Source: Nageia nagi
Taxonomy: Eukaryota > Pinophyta
Length of the DNA stretch: 64,000 nucleotides
Direction: 5' to 3'
Assembly: GCA_050084985.1 (NCBI GenBank)
Contig: JBITNC010000002.1
Span: 21,204,001-21,268,000 of the forward strand
Shown here: piece after piece, positions 48,740 to 61,130 of the stretch
How positions within the stretch are numbered: position 1 is the stretch's first letter
Layout: every line of letters begins with the position of its first letter
Notes under the pieces: generated by a model
Database searches by the model: none
What the model saw: only the letters and a program-made list of their open reading frames with translations
What the model was told of the DNA's origin: nothing
Position numbers and translations under genes: made by a program

Positions 48740-49480
48740 CTCTTATAGAAAAATGAACCCAAGCAATTTACTTGATTAGACTACAAATGCACCCTTCTAA
48801 GGTTTCAATTTCAACTTGTACTCTCTTATTATTTGAAAATATTTATCAAATATAAAATGTGATCATCTTTGGTTTTGGATTTTGCTATGATGTTGTCAAC
48901 ATATACCTCAACATTGTCATGGATCATATTGTGGAACATACTTATCATGGCTCTTTGATAACTTACACTTGTAATCTTTAGACCAAAAGGTATGACTACC
49001 CAACAAAATGTACCCAAATGAGTAATAAAAGTTATCTTATGTTGGTCATCCTTATTGATCCTAATTTTATTATATCTTAAAACTCTATCCATGAATGATA
49101 AAACCTCATGGCTTACTGTTGAATCTATAGTCATGTCAATGTTAGGCAAAGGAAAGGTATCTTTAGGACATGCCTTATTGATATCCCTAAAATCTATACA
49201 ACATCTTATTTCACCATTAGGCTTAGATATTTATACAATGTTAGAAATCCATGGAGAAAAATCAATGCAAACTATGAAACCAACAACAAGATACTTCTCA
49301 ATTTCCTTTTTAATAGCAAAGGCTATCCTAGGATGCATCTTTATAGGCTTTTGTTTAATTGGTTTGATATTTTCATTAACAACTAGTCTATGTGACAAAA
49401 TTAGGAGCAAGCATAGGCATATAAAAATGAGACCAATAAAAAATGTAAAAAACTCTTTTAATAGTAGGTGATACCTTACT
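48740..49480 (-). pseudogene. gypsy reverse transcriptase, N-terminal and palm part
   Basis: Right to left on the minus strand: FAIKKEIEKYLVVGFI, SKPNGEIRCCIDFRDINKAC, FPLPNID, then 48,829-49,149 SFMDRVLRYNKIRINKDDQH, FITHLGTFCWVVIPFGLK, YQRAMISMFHNMIHD, VEVYVDNIIAKSK. These match Ty3/gypsy RT. The catalytic YVDD has become YVDN, so it is inactive. It ends at the copia insertion (48,740) and continues at 34,759. Confidence 0.8.
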
Positions 49481-52300
49481 CATTCTTCCAAGGTTAACAA
49501 AGCTCATATTTTGATCAATCATAGGTCCTCTTGGGTACTGATGTTTACTTTTACTATTTCTTCACTAACTTAGGATATTTTTTCATTGAGTTTGGGAGGC
49601 ATAGGTAATTCTCCCAATCCTACATCCAAAATTAGCCATAAGATATTGGAATAATAGAGCGATAGTGCTAGGAACCCAATGCCATCACCCCATTAAGGGA
49701 TAGGAAGATTGACTATGGAGTTCAAAGTACCTATACCTAGGACTAACTCAAGGAAACACAAAAAAAATTAATGAAAGATGAACAAAAATGAAAATAAGGG
49801 TGATGCTCTAACATGTAATGTTTGCATCATTTATGCAAACCTTCGTACCAAAATATGCTTGATATCATATGAAACATGCTACGAGCCTCTTTTCATTGGA
49901 CTTGGAGAACTCACTCAGTGCCCTCAAATTCTCAATGATGCATCATCATTTTTGAATATATCCACACAAACCAAAGTTGTTTGAGTTAAGAATGGGTCTA
50001 CATAATAAGCTTGTAACTCTTCTAATAGACCATGCTTCATTATATAATGCAACCAATATATATATATATATATATATAATGTATGTATGTATGTTATGTA
50101 TGTATGTATGTATGTATGTATGTATGTATGTATATCAAGTGCATAGCTGATCACTATTATCCATATGTTGAATCCTTGGAATTGATGAAGATAGGCTAGG
50201 TGTAGAATCATCAAAGCCATCATCAATTATTCTCTTATGCTAACCTTCATTTGGAATGGGCTCTATGATTCCCTTCTCATTGTCACCTAATTCTTTTACA
50301 TAATATTGAAATTTATACATATATTCAATAGCAAAAGTAGAGTCAATGTTATTGAAATGTATACTTACTTAACATATCATCTTTTACAAAATAAGAGTTG
50401 TATCTTCATTATCAAATGTACTTTTTTCTTCATGTTCTTGATAGAGGATGTTGATCTCTTTAACAAGATCATTGTTCTTCTCAAGAGTTGATTAATAAAC
50501 CATATTTCTTTTTGAATTCACTTTTGAATATTCATATATTATACATTTTAGTGCTTGCAAAAATCAAAATCAATCACACAAAAATATTAACATAGTTTTT
50601 ATCCTAGTTTTATCGATGTGGTCTACATCCAACAAGTAAAATTCCATTAATGTTGGTACCCTTTCATAAAGTCCTTCAAATTATTCTTCTTTCTCCATTA
50701 TTTTGTTATCAAAGCTGAATCATAAGATCCTTGTAGGGTACTACTAGATCTCTTGTGGAAGATGACTCTCTTTTCAATGAAAGTCCTTCAACATGATTCA
50801 ACGTCTTTTACCTCAAGTTGACATATTTGAAATCACTCTTGGTCTCATTTTTTCTTGCACCATGGTGATTATTTCATTCACTTCTTTTCTTCTTTTTTTA
50901 CATAACATTTTCACATTCACCCTTTTTGGGAGCCTTCTCCCCGAATGGAATTCACTCTTTTTTTATTCTCCAAGTACCCTTTTATAAAATAAGGGTTACA
51001 TTTTTGGAGGTTATGGTTTCAACAAGAAAAACCCAAACTTACAATATTTCCTTTTTTAACAATATTTTCTCTCAACATCTAAACAATAATCCCCCTTCAT
51101 TCATAGCCAATCTTCTTATTTTTAGGGCTATATTTGATTTTAGGTATTTAGTTTTAGATTTGACATTATCAATAATAAATTTCATTTACTATTGAAAACA
51201 CCATAAAAACTATTTTGAGACCAAATAATTAACCTCCTTGTAAAATAAACCAATGCCAATAATATTCCAATGATTTGTTATAGTAGGTGGCTTTTTTGGA
51301 ATGAATCCACTTGGCACCATTATTTCCATTGAATAGGGAGTCAAGTTCTCCTCTGAATGGTGCCTCCTCTCCAATTTGTGGTGGCTAAAATAGGCCAAAT
51401 TCTTTTCCCAACATTGTATACTATTTAATTTGTGATTAGATTTATCTTTTATGCACATCTAATGCTTAGTGATCTCTCCATTTTAAAGACTAGAGACAAT
51501 TGTATAACATCCTCTTCCAATATTACCATCGATCTCTAGATCTTCATACCATATTGGGCTCCTCCATTATGGTGGTTTCCCTATCCATTTCATCTCCACA
51601 TCATTGTTGATCCTTTCTACGATTTGATTTCATGACCATTTCAATCTTGTTCTTCATTGGTGCCTTATTTCTTATGGTATCCTCCTCCATGTACAACCTC
51701 CTCATGTGCTATCGACTCTAATCCTTTACATGTTAGCTATCTCTTCCTCTTTGTATGTCTAATTTTAACAAGTGCAACAAAGATTTCATTGCTTTTGGGT
51801 AGTGAATGGTGGGTTCTCATTTGTGTGGGATCTAACAGACTATAGTTGGGTTACCTATGCTAACTTCCATATGTTGGTAGATTTCACAAGTTATTGTGCT
51901 CCACATACAAGTCTTCCATCATGCATGACTTCTTAGGTTTCCTTTAAATTCATTGACCTCTATAATTCTCTCTTTTGATGTTTTATTTTGAAACCATTGA
52001 AGGCATTAGAAAGCTAATTGAGGGCTTCTCAATCTTGAATATATTATTCATAAATTTTAGAACTTTTTTTATTTTTTTCACTTTGGGAATTCCATTTTAG
52101 ATCAGGAATAGAGTAACAATCAAATATGGTCTCCTCCAAGTTGAAAATTTGAGTTTTTCAAGACTACAAGGGGTCATTTGAGCTCTCTAAAATTCTTCCA
52201 AATATCTATATCTGAGATTTTGTATGCTCCAATGCTTACCTCTTATGGGGTGATAGTTGTAATAGATGTTGGTGCATCTTCCTCATATTCAACCAAATCA
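49481..52300 (-). other. gypsy protease-RT linker region, unresolved
   Basis: 2.8 kb between RT and protease of the gypsy host. No domain is clear. The minus strand at 51,210-51,460 reads ERRHHSEENLTPYSMEIMV in one frame, and a DUF4283-like insertion cannot be excluded. It contains a compound microsatellite (50,055-50,133). At about 1 kb more than usual for this linker, an unrecognised insertion is possible. Confidence 0.4.
50055..50133. repeat. compound microsatellite (AT)n(TATG)n
   Basis: About 12 AT units followed by about 12 GTAT units with one interruption (ATGTTATG). Confidence 0.92.
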
Positions 52301-52308
52301 TAAGGAAT

Positions 52309-52713
52309 CTAAACCCTCTCAACTAATTGACACACATGTATTGGATTATCCTCTACATTAATAATAACTTGCTTACCTTTATGCATAAATTTAATCAACC
52401 GATGCAATGTGGAAGTAATAGTCCTAATCTTATGGATCCATGGTCTACCAAAAAATAAGTTGTATGGTAATTTCACTTGAAAAGCATAAAAAAATTTATG
52501 ATCCATTTTACCACCTATTTTAATAGGTATAGATACATATCTAATACATTCCTTTTTAGTGTTATCAAACCCTTTAATGCTAATAGTGGTTCTTTTCATT
52601 TTTACATATATGAAAGGAAAGTATTTTTGCAATAATTCAATTGAGCATGTAATGATATTTGAACGAATATCAATCAAAGCTTTTTTTAATAGGAACACCA
52701 TCAATGTTAACAT
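52309..52713 (-). pseudogene. gypsy protease remnant
   Basis: 134 codons: ALIDIRSNIITCS at the active-site position (DTG changed to DIR), ISIKGFDNTKKECIRYVSIP, then FQVKLPYNLFFGRPWIHK with LLGRPW-type motif, and STLHRLIKFMHKGKQVIINV. The order and motifs fit Ty3/gypsy retroviral-type proteases (GRPWIH....STLHQ.LKF). The catalytic Thr/Gly are lost. It lies just upstream of the linker to RT. Confidence 0.78.
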
Positions 52714-54240
52714 AGATATACAGCCCTAAGTATTTCTAAATAACATCCTCACTAGGAAATTCACTTTCTTGAAAGGAAAGCATGTTACAAACTAAATCAA
52801 TCTCAATATTTCATACCAATTCAACAATTTTAGTAATAGGGATATTTGCATCAACTTCAATTTTCTTAAGTGTATCAAATAGAGCACATTTATGATCGAT
52901 TAAAAATTATAAAAATTCAAAAATAATTATCTTAACATGTGTTACATTTAATTGTTCAAGGAGTTATTATATACTACGATTACAAGGTACCTCTGTTCAT
53001 TCTACTATAGCCGGATTAATACTCCCTCTATGTCTTCCTATCCTAATAGAATTGCATAGTTCTTGGTTGAAGATGTCATTTGTTATGAGTGGTTTCACAT
53101 CTTCTAAATTAGCTACATGGATCTCATACTATATCTTCCTATCATCTAATAATTTTTGTAATTATTTTTCTCAAATTCATACATTTATTTGTTTTGTAAC
53201 CTTTTATCTTGTGATACTTACAAAATTCTACTTTATTATATTAACTAAGTTTATCATCATGAGGACCTAGCTCTTGTTTAATAATAGGTTTGATTAGTCC
53301 TTTTTGTAAATAGTCCTTAAACATAACTACAAGAGCCAAAGGTAACCTATTGTTCTTCCTAAACTTTTGTTTTGCTTGACTATTTTGTTTCTTTGTGGAT
53401 GAGGGTTTTTATATTGTATAGACCTCTTTATCCTTTTTTTTTATGTCTACCTCCCCTAGTTTTCTTGTTAGAATTTCCATATTTCAAGTCACCCATATCA
53501 ATCAAGCACTTCTCTTCTTGGGTAAGCCTATGCATAATCTCGGTAAAGAGTAAGGTCATGTAGACTAGGGATAATGAATTTTAAATAGGATGGATGTTAT
53601 GTACATGGATCTAACATGATAATTTGATAAGTGTTAAGGAATTATGCTCCATATATTTTAAAATCTTTGGGAAAATTTATTAAATCACTCATTTGGACCT
53701 TCGATAATATTGATTAAATCTGAAACTATCATTTATCAAGGAGCATGATATTTGAAATGGATACAAAATTCTAAGATAAGTTGTACATAGCAAAGAATTA
53801 ACTTATTAGAGTGCATCATCTCAAAATTTAGTAGGAAAGTATGTAGCCATTAAGTTATCATTTATCCCAATTTCAACTTGAACTTCATTTTGAAAGCCTT
53901 GATATGATCCATAGGAGCTTCCTCACCATTGTATGTATCAAAATAAGTTTCACTTCTAGATTGGGTACCCTATTATTGTGAATCTCATCACACAATGGAT
54001 TCAAATCCCTAGTCATGGGTGGAGCACCTCCAAAGGATCGATTATTTCCCCCAATGTTAGAGGTTTCACTTTGCTCTTCATTTCTATATAGTATCTTCCT
54101 TAAATTAGTTTTAGTGACCTCATCAAATTTATTGACCATAGTAAGAAATTGAGCAGGTTCAATTTCTAAAATACATCAAATACAAGATTTGTTCTATGTA
54201 AAACCTTGGGGTTTTGGCATAACTAATGAAGGATAACATG
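52714..54240 (-). pseudogene. gypsy gag remnant
   Basis: Between the 5' LTR and the protease. The frame 53,885-54,139 (MVNKFDEVTKTNLRKILYRN ...) is the best kept piece. Position and the segment near 53,700-53,880 (QIFHAPW-like text with stops) fit a gypsy gag, but no single motif is decisive. Stops are frequent. Confidence 0.5.
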
Positions 54241-54270
54241 ATGTATCAAAAAGAAGTCAGGTTCATCAAT

Positions 54271-55754
54271 TGTTATAACCTAAAAAATAATTGTTAGGGT
54301 TATTTACAAAATAATTAAATTTGCCAATTAACTATTAAATAACATGAAATCAATGACATAAAAGATGACAATGAGTTAATTAACATTGACCTATCAAAAC
54401 TAGGTTTACAAAAGATACAAATATGCACTTTACCTATGACAAAGGATGGAGGTAAAATTAGATTGAAAGAGGATGAAGGACAAGCTTACCTAAAATATGA
54501 AGCCACCATTATGACCTAAACCTAGTAATAGTACTAGAAAATCAACAACAATGTCTAGTTACCATTCTACAATGTCTCACCCTTTCGCTCAATGTCATCA
54601 TCCCATCTTCAATCCATTGAATCTCGCTCATGAATGGATGAAATATTGTAGGAATACTAAGATCAAAGCATAACAAAATACAAATATGATAGGTGGTGTT
54701 AAAAAACACTGATCAACATACACAAGTATATTATCACCTATCAAGGATTCAAGATTATATCATATCATATCCTATCATATCATTGATCATGTAAAACTCT
54801 TCCACCTTTATAGTAGGGAAAATGATCATAGCTAACCCATAGCCAAATGGATAAAATTTGAGATTTTAGATTTTAGATTTGGCTATTAAGGTGGGTTTTT
54901 CTTTCAACATGTTTGCCTCAATTTTATTTATTTTTCTATTTTTATGGAAATGTACACCTACATTTAGAACAATTTTAGTGTATTATACACCTTCAAATTA
55001 TAAATAAAAATAACATTAACATAGTGATTCTTAAAAAGAATAAAAATCCTCATTCATAAGTTGAGAATTAAGCACATTGCAGGCTCAATTAACTAAAAAA
55101 TATTTAAGAGGTTTTCTTACAAAGGATTTGTAATGATAACAAGTATGCCCATCAAATGATTTCATAACACATTAAATCTAAATAAGGAAAAGGTTAGAAT
55201 AAGTTACCCCCCTTAAAAACTAAACCAAGTAAAACATAAAGGATTAAAAAGATATAAGAATAAAAATTATACATTTAAGAAAAAAAAGGAAGAGAACAAT
55301 TGCATCGTTATTGTGAAGTAATTTAAATTTTCACATTATAATTTAAATATTAACATTAAAATTTATTGATACAAGAAAAGAAAATATATCAATTAAGTAT
55401 TTGAATGATTATTTACCTTATATTTTTATATTTTTCCCTTTTTAAAAAAAAGCATATCATGTTTTCAAATTGATTGCCTCATTTTCAAACAAGTTTCAAG
55501 ATTGATCGCCCACGTATTAAAATTTATTTTTAGGAAGGGGATCTTAAAATTTTTCCTACTTTATAAGCAATATGTCTAGTGTCAAGGCTCCTCCTTAGGC
55601 TTATTATGATGCTGATTCAACCTATTACAACAAAATAGAAAGGTAGATGAGAGTGCATATGGAAAAAAGCATTTATTTAATAAATTAAATAAATTATTTC
55701 AAATACCTAAATGAGTATTTTAATTAAATCAAAATTTCTTTTTATGTGTTAATA
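54271..55754 (-). repeat. 5' LTR of the gypsy element, containing a TIR insertion
   Basis: 731 bp of LTR sequence interrupted by 54,813-55,559 and its duplicated TTTATA. Starts (plus strand) TGTTATAACC. Pairs with 29,969-30,681. Flanked on the right by GATAT (55,755-55,759). Confidence 0.78.
54813..55559. mobile_element. MITE-like TIR element inserted in the gypsy LTR
   Basis: 747 bp present in the right LTR and absent from the left one, which reads CTTTATAAG without a break. Ends GTAGGGAAAAT and ATTTTTCCTAC are inverted repeats (10 of 11 pairs). TTTATA is duplicated on both sides (54,807-54,812 and 55,560-55,565). No transposase frame. The 6-bp duplication does not assign it firmly to a superfamily. 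Confidence 0.75.
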
Positions 55755-55759
55755 GATAT

Positions 55760-56045
55760 TAACTAAAGACCCATTGTCAATGGACATTCTCTTGAAAGGA
55801 TTCTTATATATATTAGAAATAATATGTAATGGAGGATCTAAACATTGAGGTCCTCAATATTCTTTAATATTATAATGAAAGAATGATAATATGCATTGAT
55901 TAGGAATTTCTTACATTATAAAGAAATATAAGAAAAATATTTTAGTAGTGAAGGTATAAGTCTAATTTATGTGGCTTAGATTTCTTCAATATCTCAAGGA
56001 GAAATACTCTCATTGGTACTATAACTAATTACTTTAAATATAAAT
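55760..56045. other. AT-rich spacer
   Basis: No feature recognised between the gypsy target duplication and the candidate TIR element. Confidence 0.5.
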
Positions 56046-57066
56046 GGGTGAAAGACAAAAGTTGAGTCCACTTAAAGGGGAAGTGGGGGGAAATTGTGAA
56101 GTTAAAATTAAATGTTAGAAAAATCAAGATCCTAATTTTAATAAATTATAATTAGGATCTCAATATTTATCAAAATATTGATACATTGGGATCCCAATAT
56201 TTGAATCTTCGATGCTATTTTAGTTTTAGGATCAAAACAGATTTGGTGAGAAAACACTTAGCATTGGACCTGCAAGTATGTGTTCATGGCAATGTTAATA
56301 GAAAATCTCAACTTTAGGCATATGTTTGATGGTATTTTTGGTAGAATATTTTCATGAAATTAAAATCCATTATAGATTAAAGAGTCTAGATTTCAAATAT
56401 GCATTTTTTATAATTGAATAAATTTTATATTTTTCAATTAGTTTTTAGTAAAAGTGGTCCATATACTTGAAATATGATGGTATCTTATTTTCTTAATAAC
56501 TTTTTATTTTTTAGAATTTATAAAAGATTATATAGGGATAAGATTAAAAGAATTCTTTATAATATAATAAAAAATATTTCAAAAAATATTAAGTTTAAGT
56601 CAAATTATGTGTGATAAACACAAGCACTTTTCGAAACAACAAACATGATCAATCAAATAATAATAAAAATAAATAAAATTATGAAAAAATATGGAAAAAA
56701 TATCTAAGAAAAGCTTCAATGTCTTAGGTATATATGCCTAAAATAATTTTAAAAAATACATTGATTTTGATAAAATTATGCATGATGGACACGTGCATGG
56801 TATGGTCCTAAAATAATATATTTGAAAAAAGTGATATTTGTTCATCCCAATAAAAATTTAATTTATATCATTTGAGTATTAGAATAAATTATATATTTAA
56901 AAATTATATTATGAGCATTATATTTTCATCTTAGTGATATTTTTTATGATTCCATATTTAAGTGCTTCAAATTTTGGGATCAATCATGTCCAAACTTGAA
57001 AATCAATGAAAATACTTCCACTTTTTACCCTTAAAGTGGACCCAACTTCTTGCATCCATCCAAATC
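56046..57066. mobile_element. candidate element with long terminal inverted repeats
   Basis: The left end (56,046-56,095, AAAGTTGAGTCCACTTAAAG) and the reverse complement of the right end (57,015-57,066, GAAGTTGGGTCCACTTTAAG) are clearly related over about 45 bases. The same end motif (GAAGTTGATTCCACTTAAGA) starts each of the three tandem units further right. Inside, near 56,130-56,200, are ATCCTAATT and GGATCCCAATATTTG strings like those of the tandem-unit palindromes. No coding frame. No target duplication was identified. Confidence 0.5.
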
Positions 57067-58391
57067 ACTTAAACTCTTGTTATTTGAGGATATTGGATAT
57101 TTGGAGTAGTACTAGTCCTTATCTAATTGGGTTTTTCTAAATCATTGTATTTCACTTGATAAGTTGATGATAGATGACAACCATAACATATTTATCATCT
57201 ATTCACAATATAAACCATTCCAACAAGTGGTTGTTTGAAAATTTTATTATAATTATTTGATTATAAGTAAACATAGTAGATATATTTCTTATATTCTCTT
57301 ATAATGTATGCCTTAAAATAATATTTTGATATATTCCTAGATTCTAACTTGGAATAACCAAGGGATCTTCCACATTTAACTTATTAAAATCAAGTTGTTG
57401 TCATGGAATCCTTGATGATGTTAATCACAATATTCAATTTTCTTGTATAATATTCCTTATATGAAAGTAATTGTAATATTAATTAATTTTATATGATTCT
57501 AATTAAAATATTGACATATCAACATATATTATTATCATGGTATATTTACCAATGGTCATTACAACATTCATTTTCCTTATAGGATCATGATTTTTAACCT
57601 TTAAAGTTTTTTACTTATAATATAATATTTTGAATACATTAGATAAAATTTAATTTAATGGTGTAAACTATTAAGGAGGATCACATTATCTTTGATTATT
57701 TAATTGTTGATATTTAATATGAACATAATTAGATAGAGGAGACAAAAAACCTTGTTGTATAAGAGTTTGTGCATGGGATGAGGATACCTTTAGAGGAGTA
57801 TTGGTCATTGAGACTTTATTATATTTTTTATTTATTAAAATAACCCTTTGATTGTTATTATTCTACTTTTGAAAGGGTTCCTTCTTTTTTTAATTTAATC
57901 TTCCCATACTACATCTTAAATTTCTTGATATGAGCTTTGTATTGGGTAACCTAATCAAAATTATTGTATTGATGTATCAAAATGCATACTTGTAATTGGT
58001 TAAATACCTCTTTATTTAGTCATTTGCATTAAGTTTTTTATTTGAAGAGTATAAATCATATTATAAAGAACCACTCTCCAATAAGACACAAAATATGCAA
58101 TAGAATCATCTTCAAACTTATATAATCATATAAGGTATGTAATTGATCATTTATATATGTAAGCACCTGAAAAGGACATGATGATAATGAAAATGTGTAT
58201 GAGATAATGAAGGGTACATGCAAGAATATGGATTCACTTTATGATGAAAAATTGGATGCTTTTCCTTTAATTTTGTGTTTAGATATAATTGATCTCAAAA
58301 TTTGAAGCACATAGAGATGGAATCTTGAAAAGGTATCTTCAATAAAAATGTAATGCTTCAAGTCTAATGTTCAAATATGTAATTTATTCCA
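57067..58391. other. AT-rich DNA, nothing recognised
   Basis: 1.3 kb without a supported gene or repeat partner in this window. Confidence 0.5.
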
Positions 58392-58486
58392 ATACCCATA
58401 TGATAGAAATTCAATTTTTATAGGAATCTATGGGTGGAAGTAAGAAGTTGATTCCACTTAAGAGTAAGTATGAGGAAAAAATTCAA

Positions 58487-58685
58487 AGTCAAAAAAATCA
58501 ACATCCCGATATTAAATAAATTGGGATCCTAAATTTTGAGATGCTGATACTAATCCCAAAATATCAAAAGCTTGATATAGGTTCAGGTCATGAGCCTATA
58601 TTGGGATCTCGATATGTACTAGTATCAACAACTCAAAATTTGGGATCCTAATTTATTTAATATTAGGATGTCAATTTTTTTGACT
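58487..58685. repeat. 199-nt imperfect palindrome, tandem unit 1
   Basis: The left arm AGTCAAAAAAATCAACATCC and the right arm GGATGTCAATTTTTTTGACT are inverted copies, and pairing continues through AAATTGGGATCCTAAATTTT / AAAATTTGGGATCCTAATTT to an inner TGATACTA / TAGTATCA pair. Arms are about 54 bp plus inner paired stretches. Transcribed, it would fold into one long hairpin. Confidence 0.85.
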
Positions 58686-59709
58686 GATCCCAAAATATCA
58701 AGATCCTCATCTATGAAACTTAAATACCATGATGCAAGCTATGGAACTCACTCTATATCTCCATGGTGTAAAACTTCCAAATAGTCCTAGATGTAATGAA
58801 AAATTTCAAGATCCTAGTTTTAGTGCTCCTCATGTCCCTATATTTCTTCATAAACCTTTGTCCATGTAAGCTTGAGTAACCATCACCATTGTTTTGGGTT
58901 TTTTGTAATAAAATATCAAGTTTTTGTGGAATTTTTCATATTGTATAAACCTAATTATGACCTTTATGTGAATAAGAATGATCTTTTGTGATTTTTTTTG
59001 GAATTTTATTTTTGTGATCTTTAGACTCATACTGTAGAAACCTAAGTAGCATGATAAGAATGATCTTTAGGTGAATGGTAATGGCTATGAGTAATGAATT
59101 TTGATAGTAAACATACCTCCTAATACCTACCTTAAGGAACCACAAAGCAAATAAATGTAATAAAGAGGATAATAATCACTTTTTAGATATATACCTCCAT
59201 TAAGTAAACTTCTATTTATAGAAAGTTTTTACTATTATCTAATTTAAATGAGGCTCAAAATGTGAAATATTAATGAATTGAAAGAAAAACCTTACTAGCC
59301 ATGATATTAGACCTATAATATTTTAATAATTGCTTAGAATAAATGTTGTTGTGTAAGTCTTGGTTATGTCATCTAAATACCATAAAGGATGAAAATGATT
59401 TTATCTTTTTATCGCCTACTCTACAAAATCATTAGAAAAACCTAAAAATATATCTATAATTATAAAATCATTATACAATCCTTATCAACACTAATATCAA
59501 TTTTTAACTTACTAAAAAATTAGATTAGGCTACAAATAAAGTAAACCTAAATTTTGTTAGGAAACCTCTTTAAAAATGCTAGAAGATGTAATCTCATATG
59601 ATAACTTTGATCTTATACCCATATGATAGAAATTCAATTTTTATAGGAATCTATGGGTGGAAGTAAGAAGTTGATTCCACTTAAGAGTAAGTATGAGGAA
59701 AAAATTCAA

Positions 59710-59908
59710 AGTCAAAAAAATCAACATCCCGATATTAAATAAATTGGGATCCTAAATTTTGAGATGCTGATACTAATCCCAAAATATCAAAAGCTTGATA
59801 TAGGTTCAGGTCATGAGCCTATATTGGGATCTCGATATGTACTAGTATCAACAACTCAAAATTTGGGATCCTAATTTATTTAATATTAGGATGTCAATTT
59901 TTTTGACT
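59710..59908. repeat. 199-nt imperfect palindrome, tandem unit 2
   Basis: Same palindrome as in unit 1, with no change seen. Confidence 0.85.
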
Positions 59909-60931
59909 GATCCCAAAATATCAAGATCCTCATCTATGAAACTTAAATACCATGATGCAAGCTATGGAACTCACTCTATATCTCCATGGTGTAAAACTTC
60001 CAAATAGTCCTAGATGTAATGAAAAATTTCAAGATCCTAGTTTTAGTGCTCCTCATGTCCCTATATTCTTCATAAACCTTTGTCCATGTAAGCTTGAGTA
60101 ACCATCACCATTGTTTTGGGTTTTTTGTAATAAAATATCAAGTTTTTGTGGAATTTTTCATATTGTATAAACCTAATTATGACCTTTATGTGAATAAGAA
60201 TGATCTTTTGTGATTTTTTTTGGAATTTTATTTTTGTGATCTTTAGACTCATACTGTAGAAACCTAAGTAGCATGATAAGAATGATCTTTAGGTGAATGG
60301 TAATGGCTATGAGTAATGAATTTTGATAGTAAACATACTCCTAATACCTACCTTAAGGAACCACAAAGCAAATAAATGTAATAAAGAGGATAATAATCAC
60401 TTTTTAGATATATACCTCCATTAAGTAAACTTCTATTTATAGAAAGTTTTTACTATTATCTAATTTAAATGAGGCTCAAAATGTGAAATATTAATGAATT
60501 GAAAGAAAAACCTTACTAGCCATGATATTAGACCTATAATATTTTAATAATTGCTTAGAATAAATGTTGTTGTGTAAGTCTTGGTTATGTCATCTAAATA
60601 CCATAAAGGATGAAAATGATTTTATCTTTTTATCGCCTACTCTACAAAATCATTAGAAAAACCTAAAAATATATCTATAATTATAAAATCATTATACAAT
60701 CCTTATCAACACTAATATCAATTTTTAACTTACTAAAAAATTAGATTAGGCTACAAATAAAGTAAACCTAAATTTTGTTAGGAAACCTCTTTAAAAATGC
60801 TAGAAGATGTAATCTCATATGATAACTTTGATCTTATACCCATATGATAGAAATTCAATTTTTATAGGAATCTATGGGTGGAAGTAAGAAGTTGATTCCA
60901 CTTAAGAGTAAGTATGAGGAAAAAAATTCAA

Positions 60932-61130
60932 AGTCAAAAAAATCAACATCCCGATATTAAATAAATTGGGATCCTAAATTTTGAGATGCTGATACTAATC
61001 CCAAAATATCAAAAGCTTGATATAGGTTCAGGTCATGAGCCTATATTGGGATCTCGATATGTACTAGTATCAACAACTCAAAATTTGGGATCCTAATTTA
61101 TTTAATATTAGGATGTCAATTTTTTTGACT
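60932..61130. repeat. 199-nt imperfect palindrome, tandem unit 3
   Basis: Same palindrome as in units 1 and 2; the preceding poly-A run is one base longer. Confidence 0.85.

Larger units (their letters stand above)
29969..55754 (-). mobile_element. Ty3/gypsy LTR retrotransposon containing nested insertions
   Basis: Minus-strand element with LTRs at 54,271-55,754 (5') and 29,969-30,681 (3'). Reading right to left: gag, protease, RT, then after a 14-kb copia insertion RNase H and integrase. Target duplication GATAT at 29,964-29,968 and 55,755-55,759. Without insertions it would be about 10.4 kb. The terminal CA/TG ends on the interior-distal side have decayed (TTATA, TTAATA), but they align with the intact end TGTCTACA of the solo LTR at 32,394. 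All domains carry stops. Insertions: a solo LTR, a copia element with a second element inside it, and a TIR element in the right LTR. Confidence 0.82.

Noticed and set aside
49924-50226. Minus-strand 100-codon frame with THTYIHTYIH repeats
   Set aside because: It is a translation of the (TATG)n microsatellite.
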